Below, piece by piece: positions 56,389-64,000 of a stretch of 64,000 nt of DNA. Below the pieces are notes generated by a model that saw only the letters and a program-made list of their open reading frames with translations, was not told the DNA's origin and ran no database searches. The DNA lies in the NCBI RefSeq assembly GCF_001184025.1, contig NZ_BBYG01000009.1, positions 124,001 through 188,000 of the forward strand. Direction: 5' to 3'. This stretch comes from Streptomyces maremycinicus. Its GTDB lineage: Bacteria; Actinomycetota; Actinomycetes; Streptomycetales; Streptomycetaceae. A program made the position numbers and the translations under genes. Positions within the stretch are counted from its first letter, which is position 1; each line of letters begins with the position of its first letter.

Positions 56389-56790
56389 CTGTGCCCGGGG
56401 CCCCGTCGCCCGGCAGGAGACCCCTGCTCGTCCCACCGCTGCGCGACGCCGGCCGTGGCGTCCGCGTGGCGCGCCTGACGGAGGGGGCCTGTACGGCACC
56501 GAGCCGCCCGCCGGAGCGGCCGACGCGCTCCGGGTCCCGGATGACCCGGCCGCGCCGCCGTCCGGCCCCGCACGCGGAGATCCAGGCCACTCCCGCCGGC
56601 TGTCGGCCGGCGGTCCCGCCCGCCCCGTCGGCCTCCACCGCGTCGAGCGGCTGACCGAGCGGGGGCGGGCCGCCCTCATCGCCCACCGGAACGCCTTCAC
56701 GCCGGGCCGCGACCACCGGTCGGAGACGGTCTGCGACGGTCGGAGACGGTCGGCGGACAGTTCGGGTCGCCGAGAAGGCCGCGACCGGCA
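56389..56790. other. Gene-free gap between rpmB terminator and thiD
   Basis: About 400 bases with no convincing gene. One plus-strand frame stays open through much of it (reading ...VGLHRVERLTERGRAALIAH...) but has no good start and no recognisable family, so a decayed gene is possible. The 15-base CGGTCGGAGACGGTC is repeated at 56717-56731 and 56737-56751. Confidence 0.45.
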
Positions 56791-57618
56791 TCAGGCTCCG
56801 GCAGCGCCCCGGGTGAGATCCCATCCGTGGCCGACGGGACCGATGCCCGCGCCCAGCGCGAAGCCGGCGGCGATCGCCCCGGTGACGTAGCGCTTGGCCG
56901 CCGCGACCGCCGCGGGCACGGAGTTCCCCTGGGCCAGTCGCGCGGCGATCGCGGACGCGAGGGTGCAGCCCGTGCCGTGCGTGTGCCGGTTGTCGTACCT
57001 CGGCGCCCGCAGCCAGTGCTCCTCGCGGCCGTCGGTCAGCAGGTCGACGGCGGCGCCGGGGAGATGGCCGCCCTTGATGAGCGCCCAGCGCGGCCCGTAC
57101 GCCAGCACCGCGGCCGCCGCGTCCCGCAACTGTTCCTCCGACTCGACGCGCACGCCCGTCAGTTGGGCCACCTCGTCGAGGTTCGGGGTGGCGACGGTGG
57201 CGACCGGCAGCAGCTTCGTCCGGACGGAGTCCAGCGCGGAGGCGGCCAGCAGCGGGTCCCCGTGCTTGGAGACGCCGACCGGGTCGACGACGACGGGAGC
57301 GCCGGTGTCCGACAGCAACTCGGCGACGGTCTCTACGAGTTCGGCGGAGGCGAGCATGCCCGTCTTCACCGCCTGGACACCGATGTCGTCGACGACGCTG
57401 CGGTACTGGGCGCGCACCGCCTCCACCGGCAGCTCCCAAGCCCCCTGCACACCAAGGGAGTTCTGCGCGGTGACGGCGGTGATCACGCTCATGCCGTGCA
57501 CGCCGAGCGCGAGCATCGTCTTCAGGTCGGCCTGGATCCCGGCCCCGCCGCCGGAGTCGGAGCCGGCCACGGTCAGCACCCGGGCGGGGGCCCCGGGGAC
57601 GCTCACACGGGCGGTCAC
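56791..57618 (-). CDS. thiD: Hydroxymethylpyrimidine/phosphomethylpyrimidine kinase
   Basis: Phosphorylates HMP and HMP-P in thiamine synthesis. The 275-residue ribokinase-fold product has the N-terminal [20 protein letters not shown], the segment [17 protein letters not shown] and the C-terminal [20 protein letters not shown] containing the catalytic Asp-region/anion hole. The GTG at 57618 overlaps the thiL stop as GTGA, so the two genes are coupled. No TPP riboswitch was seen upstream of thiL. Confidence 0.95.
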   Translation of the reverse strand: MTARVSVPGAPARVLTVAGSDSGGGAGIQADLKTMLALGVHGMSVITAVTAQNSLGVQGAWELPVEAVRAQYRSVVDDIGVQAVKTGMLASAELVETVAELLSDTGAPVVVDPVGVSKHGDPLLAASALDSVRTKLLPVATVATPNLDEVAQLTGVRVESEEQLRDAAAAVLAYGPRWALIKGGHLPGAAVDLLTDGREEHWLRAPRYDNRHTHGTGCTLASAIAARLAQGNSVPAAVAAAKRYVTGAIAAGFALGAGIGPVGHGWDLTRGAAGA

Positions 57619-58586
57619 GACTCCAGGCCCCCTTCGCCGAAGTGGTCCCAGCCGCCCTTGCTGGTCCAGGGCGCCCCGTCGACCGTCACCTGGGGCAGGG
57701 CGGACGGGTTGAGCACCTCGCCGATCACCTTCCAGCGGGCGGGCAGCTTCACGTCCGGTGGGAAGGTCGCCACGATCGCGTGGTCCTCTCCGCCGGTGAG
57801 CACCCACTGGATCGGGTCGACGCCTACGGCCTGCCCGATGTCGTTCATCTGGGTGGGGATGTCGATGGCCCCGGAGCGGATGTCGATCCGGACCTTGCTG
57901 GCCTCGGCGATGTGCCCGAGGTCGGCGATGAGCCCGTCGCTGACGTCGCACATCGCCGTCGCGCCGAGCGAGGCGGCGGCGGGACCCGCGTGGTACGGCG
58001 GCTCGGGACGGCGGTGGGCCTCGACGAAGGCGCGGGGCGAGCGGAAGCCGCGGGAGAGCACCGCGTACCCGGCGGCGGACCAGCCGAGCCAGCCGGTCAC
58101 CGCGACGAGGTCGCCGGGCTGGGCGCCGCCCCGGGTGACCGGCTCGTGGTTGCGCAGATCGCCGAGCGCGGTGATCGACACCATGATCGTGTCGCCGCGT
58201 ACGACGTCACCGCCGACCACCGAGGCGCCGGCCACCTGGCACTCGTCGCGCAGGCCGTCCATCATCTCGGACGGCCAGGTGACCGGCAGTTCGGCGGGCA
58301 CCACGAGACCGAGCAGCAGGGCCGTCGGCACCGCGCCCATGGCGGCGATGTCGGCGAGGTTCTGCGCGGCGGCCTTGCGGCCCACGTCGTAGGCCGTGGA
58401 CCAGTCGCGGCGGAAGTGCCGGCCCTCCAGCAGGATGTCGGTGCTGGCCACGACCCGGCGGTCGGGCGCGGCCACCACCGCGGCGTCGTCGCCGGGGCCG
58501 ACCCGGACCGCGGGGGTGGTGGTGAGACGGGAGGTGAGCTCCCTGATGAGCCCGAACTCCCCGAGCTCACCAACAGTGCCCTTCAT
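57615..58586 (-). CDS. thiL: Thiamine-monophosphate kinase
   Basis: Makes thiamine pyrophosphate, the active cofactor, from thiamine phosphate. The 323-residue product of the AIR-synthase fold starts [20 protein letters not shown], with metal-binding motifs [18 protein letters not shown] near residue 30, [16 protein letters not shown] near 80 and [19 protein letters not shown] near 205. It leads thiD in a two-gene operon and is divergent from the RAM-domain gene. Confidence 0.95.
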   Translation of the reverse strand: MKGTVGELGEFGLIRELTSRLTTTPAVRVGPGDDAAVVAAPDRRVVASTDILLEGRHFRRDWSTAYDVGRKAAAQNLADIAAMGAVPTALLLGLVVPAELPVTWPSEMMDGLRDECQVAGASVVGGDVVRGDTIMVSITALGDLRNHEPVTRGGAQPGDLVAVTGWLGWSAAGYAVLSRGFRSPRAFVEAHRRPEPPYHAGPAAASLGATAMCDVSDGLIADLGHIAEASKVRIDIRSGAIDIPTQMNDIGQAVGVDPIQWVLTGGEDHAIVATFPPDVKLPARWKVIGEVLNPSALPQVTVDGAPWTSKGGWDHFGEGGLES

Positions 58587-58792
58587 TGCCCTTTCGCCCC
58601 TTCTTTACCTGTCCGTGCCCGGTCGCGCGTAACCAGTGTCCTCGATACGGTCGAGTCAGCCGTCAACTTCTGTCCTGCCCGTACCCCGGCGCGCGAGCCG
58701 TGGTTCCCGCAGGTCTCCCCGCGGCGAGCGGCGACGCGATACCGTGGCGTTCCTTTTCCCCACATGATCCTCGTGGCCGCCCTGGAGGTTCC

Positions 58793-59026
58793 GTGGTACA
58801 GGCGTACATCCTGATCCAGACCGAGGTCGGCAAAGCGTCGACCGTCGCCGAGGAGATCGGCAAAATCCCTGGCGTCGTCCAGGCCGAGGACGTGACGGGA
58901 CCCTATGACGTGATCGTGCGGGCCCAGGCCGACACGGTGGACGACCTCGGCCGCATGGTGGTCGCCAAGGTCCAGCAGGTGGACGGGATCACCCGAACCC
59001 TGACCTGCCCGGTCGTGCATCTGTAG
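58793..59026 (+). CDS. Stand-alone RAM-domain (Lrp/AsnC ligand-binding) protein
   Basis: A 77-residue protein consisting only of the RAM domain of Lrp/AsnC regulators: VVQAYILIQTEVGKASTVAE, then EDVTGPYDVIVRAQADTVDD. It lacks any DNA-binding domain. Such proteins oligomerise and bind amino acids but their roles are poorly known. The GTG at 58793 has GGAGG four bases upstream. The DUF3515 lipoprotein gene follows after 20 bases, probably in one transcript. Confidence 0.88.
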   Translation: MVQAYILIQTEVGKASTVAEEIGKIPGVVQAEDVTGPYDVIVRAQADTVDDLGRMVVAKVQQVDGITRTLTCPVVHL

Positions 59027-59046
59027 CCCCCGTCTAACCTTGGCCG

Positions 59047-59529
59047 GTGAACCTTTTGCGTCACCGGCCCATCGGCCTGCCCTCGCTCGCCCTCCTGCTG
59101 CTCGCTGCGGGCTGCTCCTCAGCAGACGGTGGCACGTCGGTGGTGGTTCCCAGCCCCTCGGGATCGGTCACCAAGCTGTGCCGAAACCTGGACGAGGCGC
59201 TGCCGTCCACCGTGGACGACCTCGACCGCGGGGATCCCTCACCCGCGTCCGCGCTGACCGCGGGCTGGGGGAACCCGGCGATCATACTGCGCTGCGGCGT
59301 CGAACGACCCGAGAAGATGAGCGACGAGAACGCGGACGCGGTCGAGGTGGACGGCGTGGGCTGGCTGCTGGAGGAGCAGGACGGCGGCGCGTTCCGGTTC
59401 ACCACCACCCTGCGCAGGGTGTACGTCGAGGTGACGATCCCGGAGAGCCGCGCGGGGGACGGCGTGGCGCCGCTCGTCGACCTGGCGCCCTCCGTCAAGA
59501 AGGCGATCCCCGAAGGGGTCGCCGACTAG
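59047..59529 (+). CDS. DUF3515 family lipoprotein
   Basis: A 160-residue exported lipoprotein of unknown function, common in actinobacteria. It has a short basic N-terminus, a hydrophobic stretch and the lipobox LLAAGC (Cys23), so it should be anchored on the outer face of the membrane. The mature part, with two further Cys (CRNLDEALPS and LRCGVERPEKM), fits DUF3515. The GTG at 59047 follows the RAM-domain gene. It converges on ddlA. Confidence 0.87.
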   Translation: MNLLRHRPIGLPSLALLLLAAGCSSADGGTSVVVPSPSGSVTKLCRNLDEALPSTVDDLDRGDPSPASALTAGWGNPAIILRCGVERPEKMSDENADAVEVDGVGWLLEEQDGGAFRFTTTLRRVYVEVTIPESRAGDGVAPLVDLAPSVKKAIPEGVAD

Positions 59530-59560
59530 CCGACCAGCAGGGTTTCGGTGCGCGACCGGG

Positions 59561-60718
59561 TCAGCGCAGGCCCGTCGACCTGCGCAGGGCCGCCTGGACG
59601 AGGCGGTCCACCAGCTCGGGGTAGCCGATGCCGGTCGCCTGCCACATCTGGGGGTACATCGAGATCGGGGTGAAGCCGGGCATCGTGTTGATCTCGTTGA
59701 TGACGAACTCGCCGTCGTCCGTGAGGAAGAAGTCCGCCCGGACCAGTCCCTCGCAGGACGCCGCCTCGAAGGCGTCCACCGCCAGCCTGCGGATCTCCGC
59801 CGTCTCCTCGTCGGTGAGCGGCGCCGGGACGATCCCCGGGGTCGAGTCGATGTACTTGGCGTCGAAGTCGTAGTACGCGTGCGCGTCCGGCGGCGGGATC
59901 TCGGCCGGTACGGAGGCGCGGGGGCCGTCCTCGAACTCCAGGACGCCGCACTCGATCTCGCGGCCCCGCAGCGCCGCCTCGACCAGGATCTTCGGGTCGT
60001 GGCGCTGGGCCTCGGCGATCGCCTCGTCCAGCCCGGACAGGTCGTCGACCTTGGTGATGCCGATGGACGAGCCCGCGCGCGCGGGCTTCACGAACAGCGG
60101 CCAGCCGTGTTCGCCGGCGAAGTCGACGATCTTCTTGCGGGCGGCGGACTCGTCCTGCGCCCACTCGCGCGGCCGGATCACCACGTACGGGCCGACCTTG
60201 AGCCCGAAGGAGGTGAACACCCGCTTCATGTACTCCTTGTCCTGGCCCACGGCCGAGGCGAGCACACCCGCGCCCACGTACGGGACGCCGGAGAGCTCCA
60301 GCAGCCCCTGGAGGGTGCCGTCCTCGCCGTACGGGCCGTGCAGGACCGGGAAGACGACGTCGACCTCGCCGAGCGCCTTCGGTACCGATCCCGGCTCGTA
60401 GTAGACGACTTCGCGGTTGGCGGGGTCGACGGGGAGCACCACGCCGCCGTCCCGCGACTCGGCGAGTTCGTCCACGTCGGGCGTACGGCGGTCGGTGATC
60501 GCCATGCGCTCGGGTGCGTCGGCCGTGAGGAACCAGCGGCCCTCGCGCGTGATGCCGATCGGCAGGACCTCGTACTTGGTCCGGTCGATGGCCCGCAGGA
60601 CCGCGCCGGCCGTGACCACGGAGATCCCGTGCTCGGAGCTGCGACCGCCGAAGACGACGGCCACCCGCGGCTTGCGGACGGGCTGCTGAGGGCTCTGGGG
60701 GAGGTTCTCGGTGCTCAT
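59561..60718 (-). CDS. ddlA: D-alanine--D-alanine ligase
   Basis: Joins two D-alanines for peptidoglycan precursors in the cytoplasm. The 385-residue ATP-grasp product has VVFGGRSSEHGISVVTAG near residue 22, the VFPVLHGPYGEDGTLQG motif near 128, the nucleotide-binding LFVKPARAGSSIGITKV and the metal-binding end FFLTDDGEFVINEINTMPGF. The start ATG at 60718 is family-like but lacks a clear ribosome-binding site. It is downstream of gpsA on the same strand, 59 bases away. A D-Ala (not D-Lac) ligase is indicated by the overall sequence. Confidence 0.95.
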   Translation of the reverse strand: MSTENLPQSPQQPVRKPRVAVVFGGRSSEHGISVVTAGAVLRAIDRTKYEVLPIGITREGRWFLTADAPERMAITDRRTPDVDELAESRDGGVVLPVDPANREVVYYEPGSVPKALGEVDVVFPVLHGPYGEDGTLQGLLELSGVPYVGAGVLASAVGQDKEYMKRVFTSFGLKVGPYVVIRPREWAQDESAARKKIVDFAGEHGWPLFVKPARAGSSIGITKVDDLSGLDEAIAEAQRHDPKILVEAALRGREIECGVLEFEDGPRASVPAEIPPPDAHAYYDFDAKYIDSTPGIVPAPLTDEETAEIRRLAVDAFEAASCEGLVRADFFLTDDGEFVINEINTMPGFTPISMYPQMWQATGIGYPELVDRLVQAALRRSTGLR

Positions 60719-60777
60719 ATCGGCATGAGAGTACCCGGTGGTAGGGCCGGGAGTCAGCGTCCGCCCACCGGGTTCGC

Positions 60778-61788
60778 TCAGCGTCGTTCGGGCTTCGCGC
60801 TGCGCGACATCAGCTCCTTGAGGGCGACCACCGGCGGCTTGCCCTCGTGGACGATGCCGACGACCGTCTCGGTGATGGGCATGTCGACGCCGTGCCGACG
60901 GGCCAGATCCAGCACCGACTCGCAGGACTTGACGCCCTCGGCGGTCTGCCGGGTGACCGCGATGGTCTCCTGGAGGGTCATGCCCTTGCCGAGGTTGGTG
61001 CCGAAGGTGTGGTTGCGCGAGAGCGGCGAGGAGCAGGTCGCCACCAGGTCGCCGAGCCCGGCGAGTCCGGCGAAGGTCAGCGGGTCCGCGCCCATCGCCA
61101 GGCCCAGCCGGGTGGTCTCGGCGAGGCCGCGCGTGATCAGCGAGCCCTTGGCGTTGTCGCCGAGGCCCATCCCGTCCGCGATGCCGACCGCGAGGCCGAT
61201 GACGTTCTTGACCGCGCCGCCCAGCTCGCAGCCCACCACGTCGGTGTTGGTGTACGGGCGGAAGTACGGCGTGTGGCAGGCGGCCTGGAGCCGCTGGGCC
61301 ACGGCCTCGTCGGTACAGGCGACCACGGCGGCGGCGGGCATCCGGGAGGCGATCTCCTTCGCCAGGTTGGGACCGGTGACGACGGCGATCCGGCCCGGGC
61401 CCACCTTGGCGACGTCGTCGATGACCTCGCTCATCCGCATGGTCGTCCCGAGCTCGACGCCCTTCATCAGCGACACCAGGACGGTGTCCGGGGCGAGCAG
61501 CGGCGTCCAGTCGGCGAGGTTGGCGCGCAGGGTCTGCGAGGGGACCGCGAGGACGGTGAAGTCGGCGTCCCGGGCCGCCTCGGCCGCGTCGGCGGTGGCG
61601 CGCAGGTTGCGCGGGAGTTCGACGCCGGGGAGGTAGTCGGGGTTGGTGCGCGTGGAGTTGACCGCGTCGACGAGTTCGGGGCGGCGCGCCCACAGCGTCA
61701 CCTCGCAGCCCGCGTCGGCGAGGACCGTACCGAAGGCGGTCCCCCATGATCCGGTGCCGAAGACGGCCGCCTTCACGGACTTGCTCAC
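60778..61788 (-). CDS. gpsA: Glycerol-3-phosphate dehydrogenase [NAD(P)+]
   Basis: Reduces dihydroxyacetone phosphate to sn-glycerol-3-phosphate, the backbone for phospholipids. The 336-residue product has an N-terminal dinucleotide fold (VFGTGSWGTAFGTVLADAG near residue 9), VLAVPSQTLRANL near 80 and VVTGPNLAKEIASRMPAAA, and the substrate motif GLAGLGDLVATCSSPLSRN. The GTG at 61788 overlaps the plsC stop as GTGA, coupling two consecutive phospholipid genes. Confidence 0.95.
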   Translation of the reverse strand: MSKSVKAAVFGTGSWGTAFGTVLADAGCEVTLWARRPELVDAVNSTRTNPDYLPGVELPRNLRATADAAEAARDADFTVLAVPSQTLRANLADWTPLLAPDTVLVSLMKGVELGTTMRMSEVIDDVAKVGPGRIAVVTGPNLAKEIASRMPAAAVVACTDEAVAQRLQAACHTPYFRPYTNTDVVGCELGGAVKNVIGLAVGIADGMGLGDNAKGSLITRGLAETTRLGLAMGADPLTFAGLAGLGDLVATCSSPLSRNHTFGTNLGKGMTLQETIAVTRQTAEGVKSCESVLDLARRHGVDMPITETVVGIVHEGKPPVVALKELMSRSAKPERR

Positions 61789-62666
61789 TTGCTGTTCTCC
61801 CCCTCGTGACGGGACTTCGCGTGGCTGGCCCGCGCGGGTCCGGACGGCACGCCGTCGATCTCCGCGACGGTGTCGGCACCGGATTCCGCGGGGGCCTGCG
61901 CCCCGGGTGCCGCACCGGCCGCCCCACCGGTCTGCGCCCGCGTACGGCGACGCTGCTCGATCCGCTCGCGGCGCGGGTCGTAGGGCGTCTCGGGGGCCTT
62001 CTCGCCGCGGATCTCCTCCAGCTGGGCGGTGATGGCCGCCATGATGACCTCCGTGGCCTCCTTGAGGAGTTCCGGGGTCATCTCGTGGCCGTAGAACCGC
62101 GTGAGATCCACGGGCGGGCCCGCGAGGACGTGGTGGGTCTTGCGCGGAAGGAGGTGGGGCTTCTTGGCGTACGGCGGCAGGAGTTCGTTGGCGCCCCACT
62201 GGGCGACCGGGATCACCGGGCACTTGGTCTGGAGGGCGACGCGCGCGGCACCGGTCTTGGCGGTCATGGGCCAGCCGTCGGGGTCGCGGGTCAGGGTGCC
62301 CTCGGGGTAGAACGCGACGCACTCGCCGCGCTCGACGGCGTCGATCGCGGCCCGGAAGGCGCTCAGCGCGTCCGTGCTCTCGCGGTACACGGGGATCTGG
62401 CCGGTGCCGCGCATCGCGGCGCCGACGAACCCCTCCTTGAAAAGACCGCTCTTCGCCAGGAATCGCGGCACGCGTCCGCTGTTGTACTGGAAGTGGGCGT
62501 AGGCGAAGGGATCGACATGCGAATTGTGGTTCACCGCGGTGATAAAGCCGCCGTCGGCCGGAATGTGCTCCATTCCGCGCCAGTCCCGCTTGATCAGAAC
62601 CACCAGCCAGGGTTTGCAGAGGACCGCAGCGAAGCGGTACCAGAAGCCGATTCTGCGGCGGGGCAC
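61785..62666 (-). CDS. plsC: 1-acyl-sn-glycerol-3-phosphate acyltransferase
   Basis: Adds the second fatty acid to lysophosphatidate at the membrane. The 293-residue product (GTG at 62666) shows the acyltransferase motif VNHNSHVDPFAYAHF (HX4D) near residue 45, FYPEGTLTRDPDGWPM near 117, and a conserved VIPVAQWGANELL. A basic, probably disordered tail of about 70 residues follows the domain. It is coupled to gpsA, which supplies its upstream substrate. Confidence 0.92.
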   Translation of the reverse strand: MPRRRIGFWYRFAAVLCKPWLVVLIKRDWRGMEHIPADGGFITAVNHNSHVDPFAYAHFQYNSGRVPRFLAKSGLFKEGFVGAAMRGTGQIPVYRESTDALSAFRAAIDAVERGECVAFYPEGTLTRDPDGWPMTAKTGAARVALQTKCPVIPVAQWGANELLPPYAKKPHLLPRKTHHVLAGPPVDLTRFYGHEMTPELLKEATEVIMAAITAQLEEIRGEKAPETPYDPRRERIEQRRRTRAQTGGAAGAAPGAQAPAESGADTVAEIDGVPSGPARASHAKSRHEGENSK

Positions 62667-62830
62667 GCGGACACCTTCCTCTAGGACTTCCCATGGCCTG
62701 CTCCGGGGCCTGGGGGCCGCACAAGTGTCGCCCCGGGCCGCCGGTCTGTCGAGAACACGGTACGCCCGCGCGTCCGACCGGCGGACGGGCCGGGTGACAA
62801 TGGCCGCGACACGAGAGGGACGGTACGCCG

Positions 62831-63469
62831 GTGCAGTGGACCTTGGTCATACCCCTGAAGCCCTTGGCGCTGGCCAAGAGCAGGCTGTCGGACACCGCCA
62901 CCGACGGGCTGCGCCCGGGTCTCGCCCTCGCCTTCGCCGAGGACACCGTTGCGGCCGCACTGGCCTCACCTGCGGTGCGGGATGTGGCAGTAGTCACGGA
63001 CGACGCCCTGGCCGGGCGGGTCCTGGCGGCCCTGGGCGCCCGGATCGTCGCCGACGAGCCGCGCGGCGGCCTCAACGCCGCCCTGGCCCACGGAGCCGCC
63101 GCCGTACGCGCCTTTCGTCCCGACTCCCCGCTCGCCGCCCTCAACGCCGATCTTCCCGCGCTGCGCCCGCCGGAATTGGCCCGGGTACTGGACGCGGCCG
63201 GGGAATTCCCCCGCTCTTTTCTCCCGGACGCGGCCGGGATCGGGACCACGCTTCTCGCCGTCGCCGCGGGCCGTGAATTGCTTCCCGCATTCGGTACGGA
63301 TTCCCGTGCCCGGCACCGCTCGTCGGGGGCCGTTGAACTCTGCCTTCCGGGGGTGGATTCCGTTCGCCAGGACGTGGACACCGGCGAGGATCTGCGCACC
63401 GCGCTGTCCCTGGGGGTGGGCCCTCGGACGGCCGCCGCCGCGGCGCGGCTGTTGATCCCGGGGCAGTAG
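62831..63469 (+). CDS. cofC: 2-phospholactate (phosphoenolpyruvate) guanylyltransferase, coenzyme F420 synthesis
   Basis: A 212-residue nucleotidyltransferase-fold protein that activates 2-phospholactate or phosphoenolpyruvate with GTP for F420 synthesis. Landmarks are VQWTLVIPLKPLALAKSRLS, the ALNADLPALRPPEL segment with the metal-binding Asp, and the C-terminal DVDTGEDLRTALSLGVG. GTG at 62831 gives the canonical N-terminus. It is divergent from plsC and followed after 9 bases by a small gene. Confidence 0.92.
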   Translation: MQWTLVIPLKPLALAKSRLSDTATDGLRPGLALAFAEDTVAAALASPAVRDVAVVTDDALAGRVLAALGARIVADEPRGGLNAALAHGAAAVRAFRPDSPLAALNADLPALRPPELARVLDAAGEFPRSFLPDAAGIGTTLLAVAAGRELLPAFGTDSRARHRSSGAVELCLPGVDSVRQDVDTGEDLRTALSLGVGPRTAAAAARLLIPGQ

Positions 63470-63478
63470 GCTGCCGCC

Positions 63479-63682
63479 ATGCAGGCGACCGCATACACGT
63501 ACGACCCCGACACCCGCAGCGGACAGGTGCTGCTGGACGACGGCACACCGGTGCCCTTCGACGCGCCGGCGTTCGACGCGGGCGGGCTGCGGCTGCTGAG
63601 GCCCGGACAGCGCGTGCGGATCGAGGTGGAGGGGCCGAAGGACAGCCCCCGGATCACCCTGGTGACACTCCAGACGTTCTGA
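63479..63682 (+). CDS. Small OB-fold-like protein, unknown function
   Basis: A 67-residue product: MQATAYTYDPDTRSGQVLLD, then a compact strand-rich chain ending RIEVEGPKDSPRITLVTLQT. Its strand pattern (SGQVLLDDGTPVPFDAPAF...RPGQRVRIEVEG) resembles small cold-shock or S1-like OB domains without RNA-binding aromatic motifs. It starts 9 bases after cofC and is probably cotranscribed. Function is not known. Confidence 0.75.
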   Translation: MQATAYTYDPDTRSGQVLLDDGTPVPFDAPAFDAGGLRLLRPGQRVRIEVEGPKDSPRITLVTLQTF

Positions 63683-63686
63683 CGCT

Positions 63687-63737
63687 CCCGACGTCCTGAG
63701 GCACCCGACGCCCTGAGGCACCGGCCGTTCCGAGGCA
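63687..63737. repeat. Three 17-base tandem repeats
   Basis: Copies at 63687-63703, 63704-63720 and 63721-63737 end CTGAGGCA or CCGAGGCA. The first two differ at one base and the third is more diverged. They follow the small gene's stop and precede the hupS terminator. Confidence 0.7.
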
Positions 63738-63782
63738 CCGGGCCCGCGTCGAAAGCCCTCCCGGCAGCCGCCGGACACGCCG

Positions 63783-63814
63783 CGGGCCGGACTTCCGAGA
63801 GGGAGTCCGGCCCG
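63783..63814 (-). terminator. Terminator after hupS
   Basis: A perfect 11-bp inverted repeat (63783-63793 with 63804-63814) with a 10-base loop begins 28 bases past the hupS stop on the minus strand. Confidence 0.75.
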
Positions 63815-63842
63815 GCGCGTGAGTGCCCCTGCTGTTCTACGC

Positions 63843-64000
63843 CTAGCGGGCGGTGGCCTTCTTGGCGGTGGTCTTGCGCGCGGTCGACTTCTTGGCCGGG
63901 GCCTTGGTCGCCGTCGCCTTCTTCGCGGCCGGGGCCTTCTTGGCCGTCGTCTTCTTGGCGGTGGTGGACTTCGCGGTGGTGGTCTTCTTCGCCGCCGCGG
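63843..64000 (-). CDS. hupS: HU-like protein with Lys/Ala tail, 5' part outside window
   Basis: Only the C-terminal 52 codons lie in the window. They encode a Lys/Ala/Thr-rich tail of AKK and TAK repeats ending KKATAR, the H1-like extension of actinobacterial long HU proteins. In S. coelicolor the long HU is HupS, active in spores and aerial hyphae. The HU DNA-binding domain is not visible, so the assignment rests on the tail and on map position beside the gpsA-plsC-cofC genes. Confidence 0.85.
   Translation of the reverse strand, partial: AAAKKTTTAKSTTAKKTTAKKAPAAKKATATKAPAKKSTARKTTAKKATAR

Noticed and set aside
56389..56790. Open frame in the rpmB-thiD gap as a gene
   Set aside because: No acceptable start, no ribosome-binding site and no recognisable family; kept only as a possible remnant.

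Overview
The window is about 64 kb of very GC-rich actinobacterial chromosome. Third codon positions are almost all G or C, GTG starts are common, and the marker genes (whiG, nsdA, four clustered signal peptidase genes sipW-sipZ, the glcP-type glucose permease, absB/rnc, a lysine/alanine-tailed HU gene) point to a Streptomyces. The gene order resembles the core region of the S. coelicolor chromosome (this comparison is from memory). No rRNA, tRNA, CRISPR array, insertion sequence or prophage was seen.

Layout. Positions 1-5.2 kb: pyrH (cut by the window edge), tsf, rpsB, a secreted M23-like protein, a TetR regulator and the sporulation sigma factor gene whiG. 5.5-13.3 kb: dprA-comM-yraN, a DUF2469 gene, a NUDIX gene, and four type I signal peptidases in tandem. 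13.3-16.1 kb: rplS, trmD-rimM, khpA, rpsP. 16.3-19.7 kb: a SprT-like zinc protease, an archaeal/eukaryotic-type prolyl-tRNA synthetase and a divergent methyltransferase. 19.8-25.8 kb: ffh, then the nitrogen-sensing operon amtB-glnK-glnD preceded by a recognisable GlnR operator. 26-32.8 kb: nsdA, a degenerate primase-polymerase-like gene, ftsY, a tiny Cys-cluster gene, a flavin-dependent oxidoreductase and glcP. 33-37.7 kb: smc, a small coiled-coil gene and acyP. 37.9-41.5 kb is the most accessory-looking stretch: a CAP-domain surface protein, unknown small genes, a second Cys-cluster peptide, csbD, and a quinone-reductase/HxlR pair sharing a palindromic operator. 41.5-49 kb is a minus-strand housekeeping run: recG, rsmD, coaD, a coiled-coil Q/Y-rich protein, DUF177, rpmF, rnc, mutM. 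49.1-54 kb holds a divergent HSP90-family ATPase gene translationally coupled to a 1010-residue repeat protein. 54-64 kb: a DAK/DegV-type kinase, rpmB, thiD-thiL, an orphan RAM-domain gene, a lipoprotein, ddlA, gpsA, plsC, cofC, a small OB-like protein, and the 3' end of hupS.

How the genes work together. Much of the window serves ribosome construction and maturation (S2, S16, L19, L28, L32, EF-Ts, TrmD, RimM, RsmD, RNase III, KhpA). Protein export is a second theme (Ffh, FtsY, four signal peptidases). Others are nitrogen sensing (AmtB-GlnK-GlnD), DNA repair and chromosome organisation (RecG, MutM, SMC, HU, DprA/ComM, the SprT-like protein), envelope and phospholipid precursors (DdlA, PlsC, GpsA) and development (WhiG, NsdA, AbsB).

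The least explained parts are the HSP90/TPR pair, the two related short peptides with a CCC cluster about 9.6 kb apart, the degenerate PrimPol-like protein beside nsdA, and the small-gene islet at 39-40.4 kb. Start codons were chosen from visible ribosome-binding sites, overlaps and family lengths; no database search was possible.
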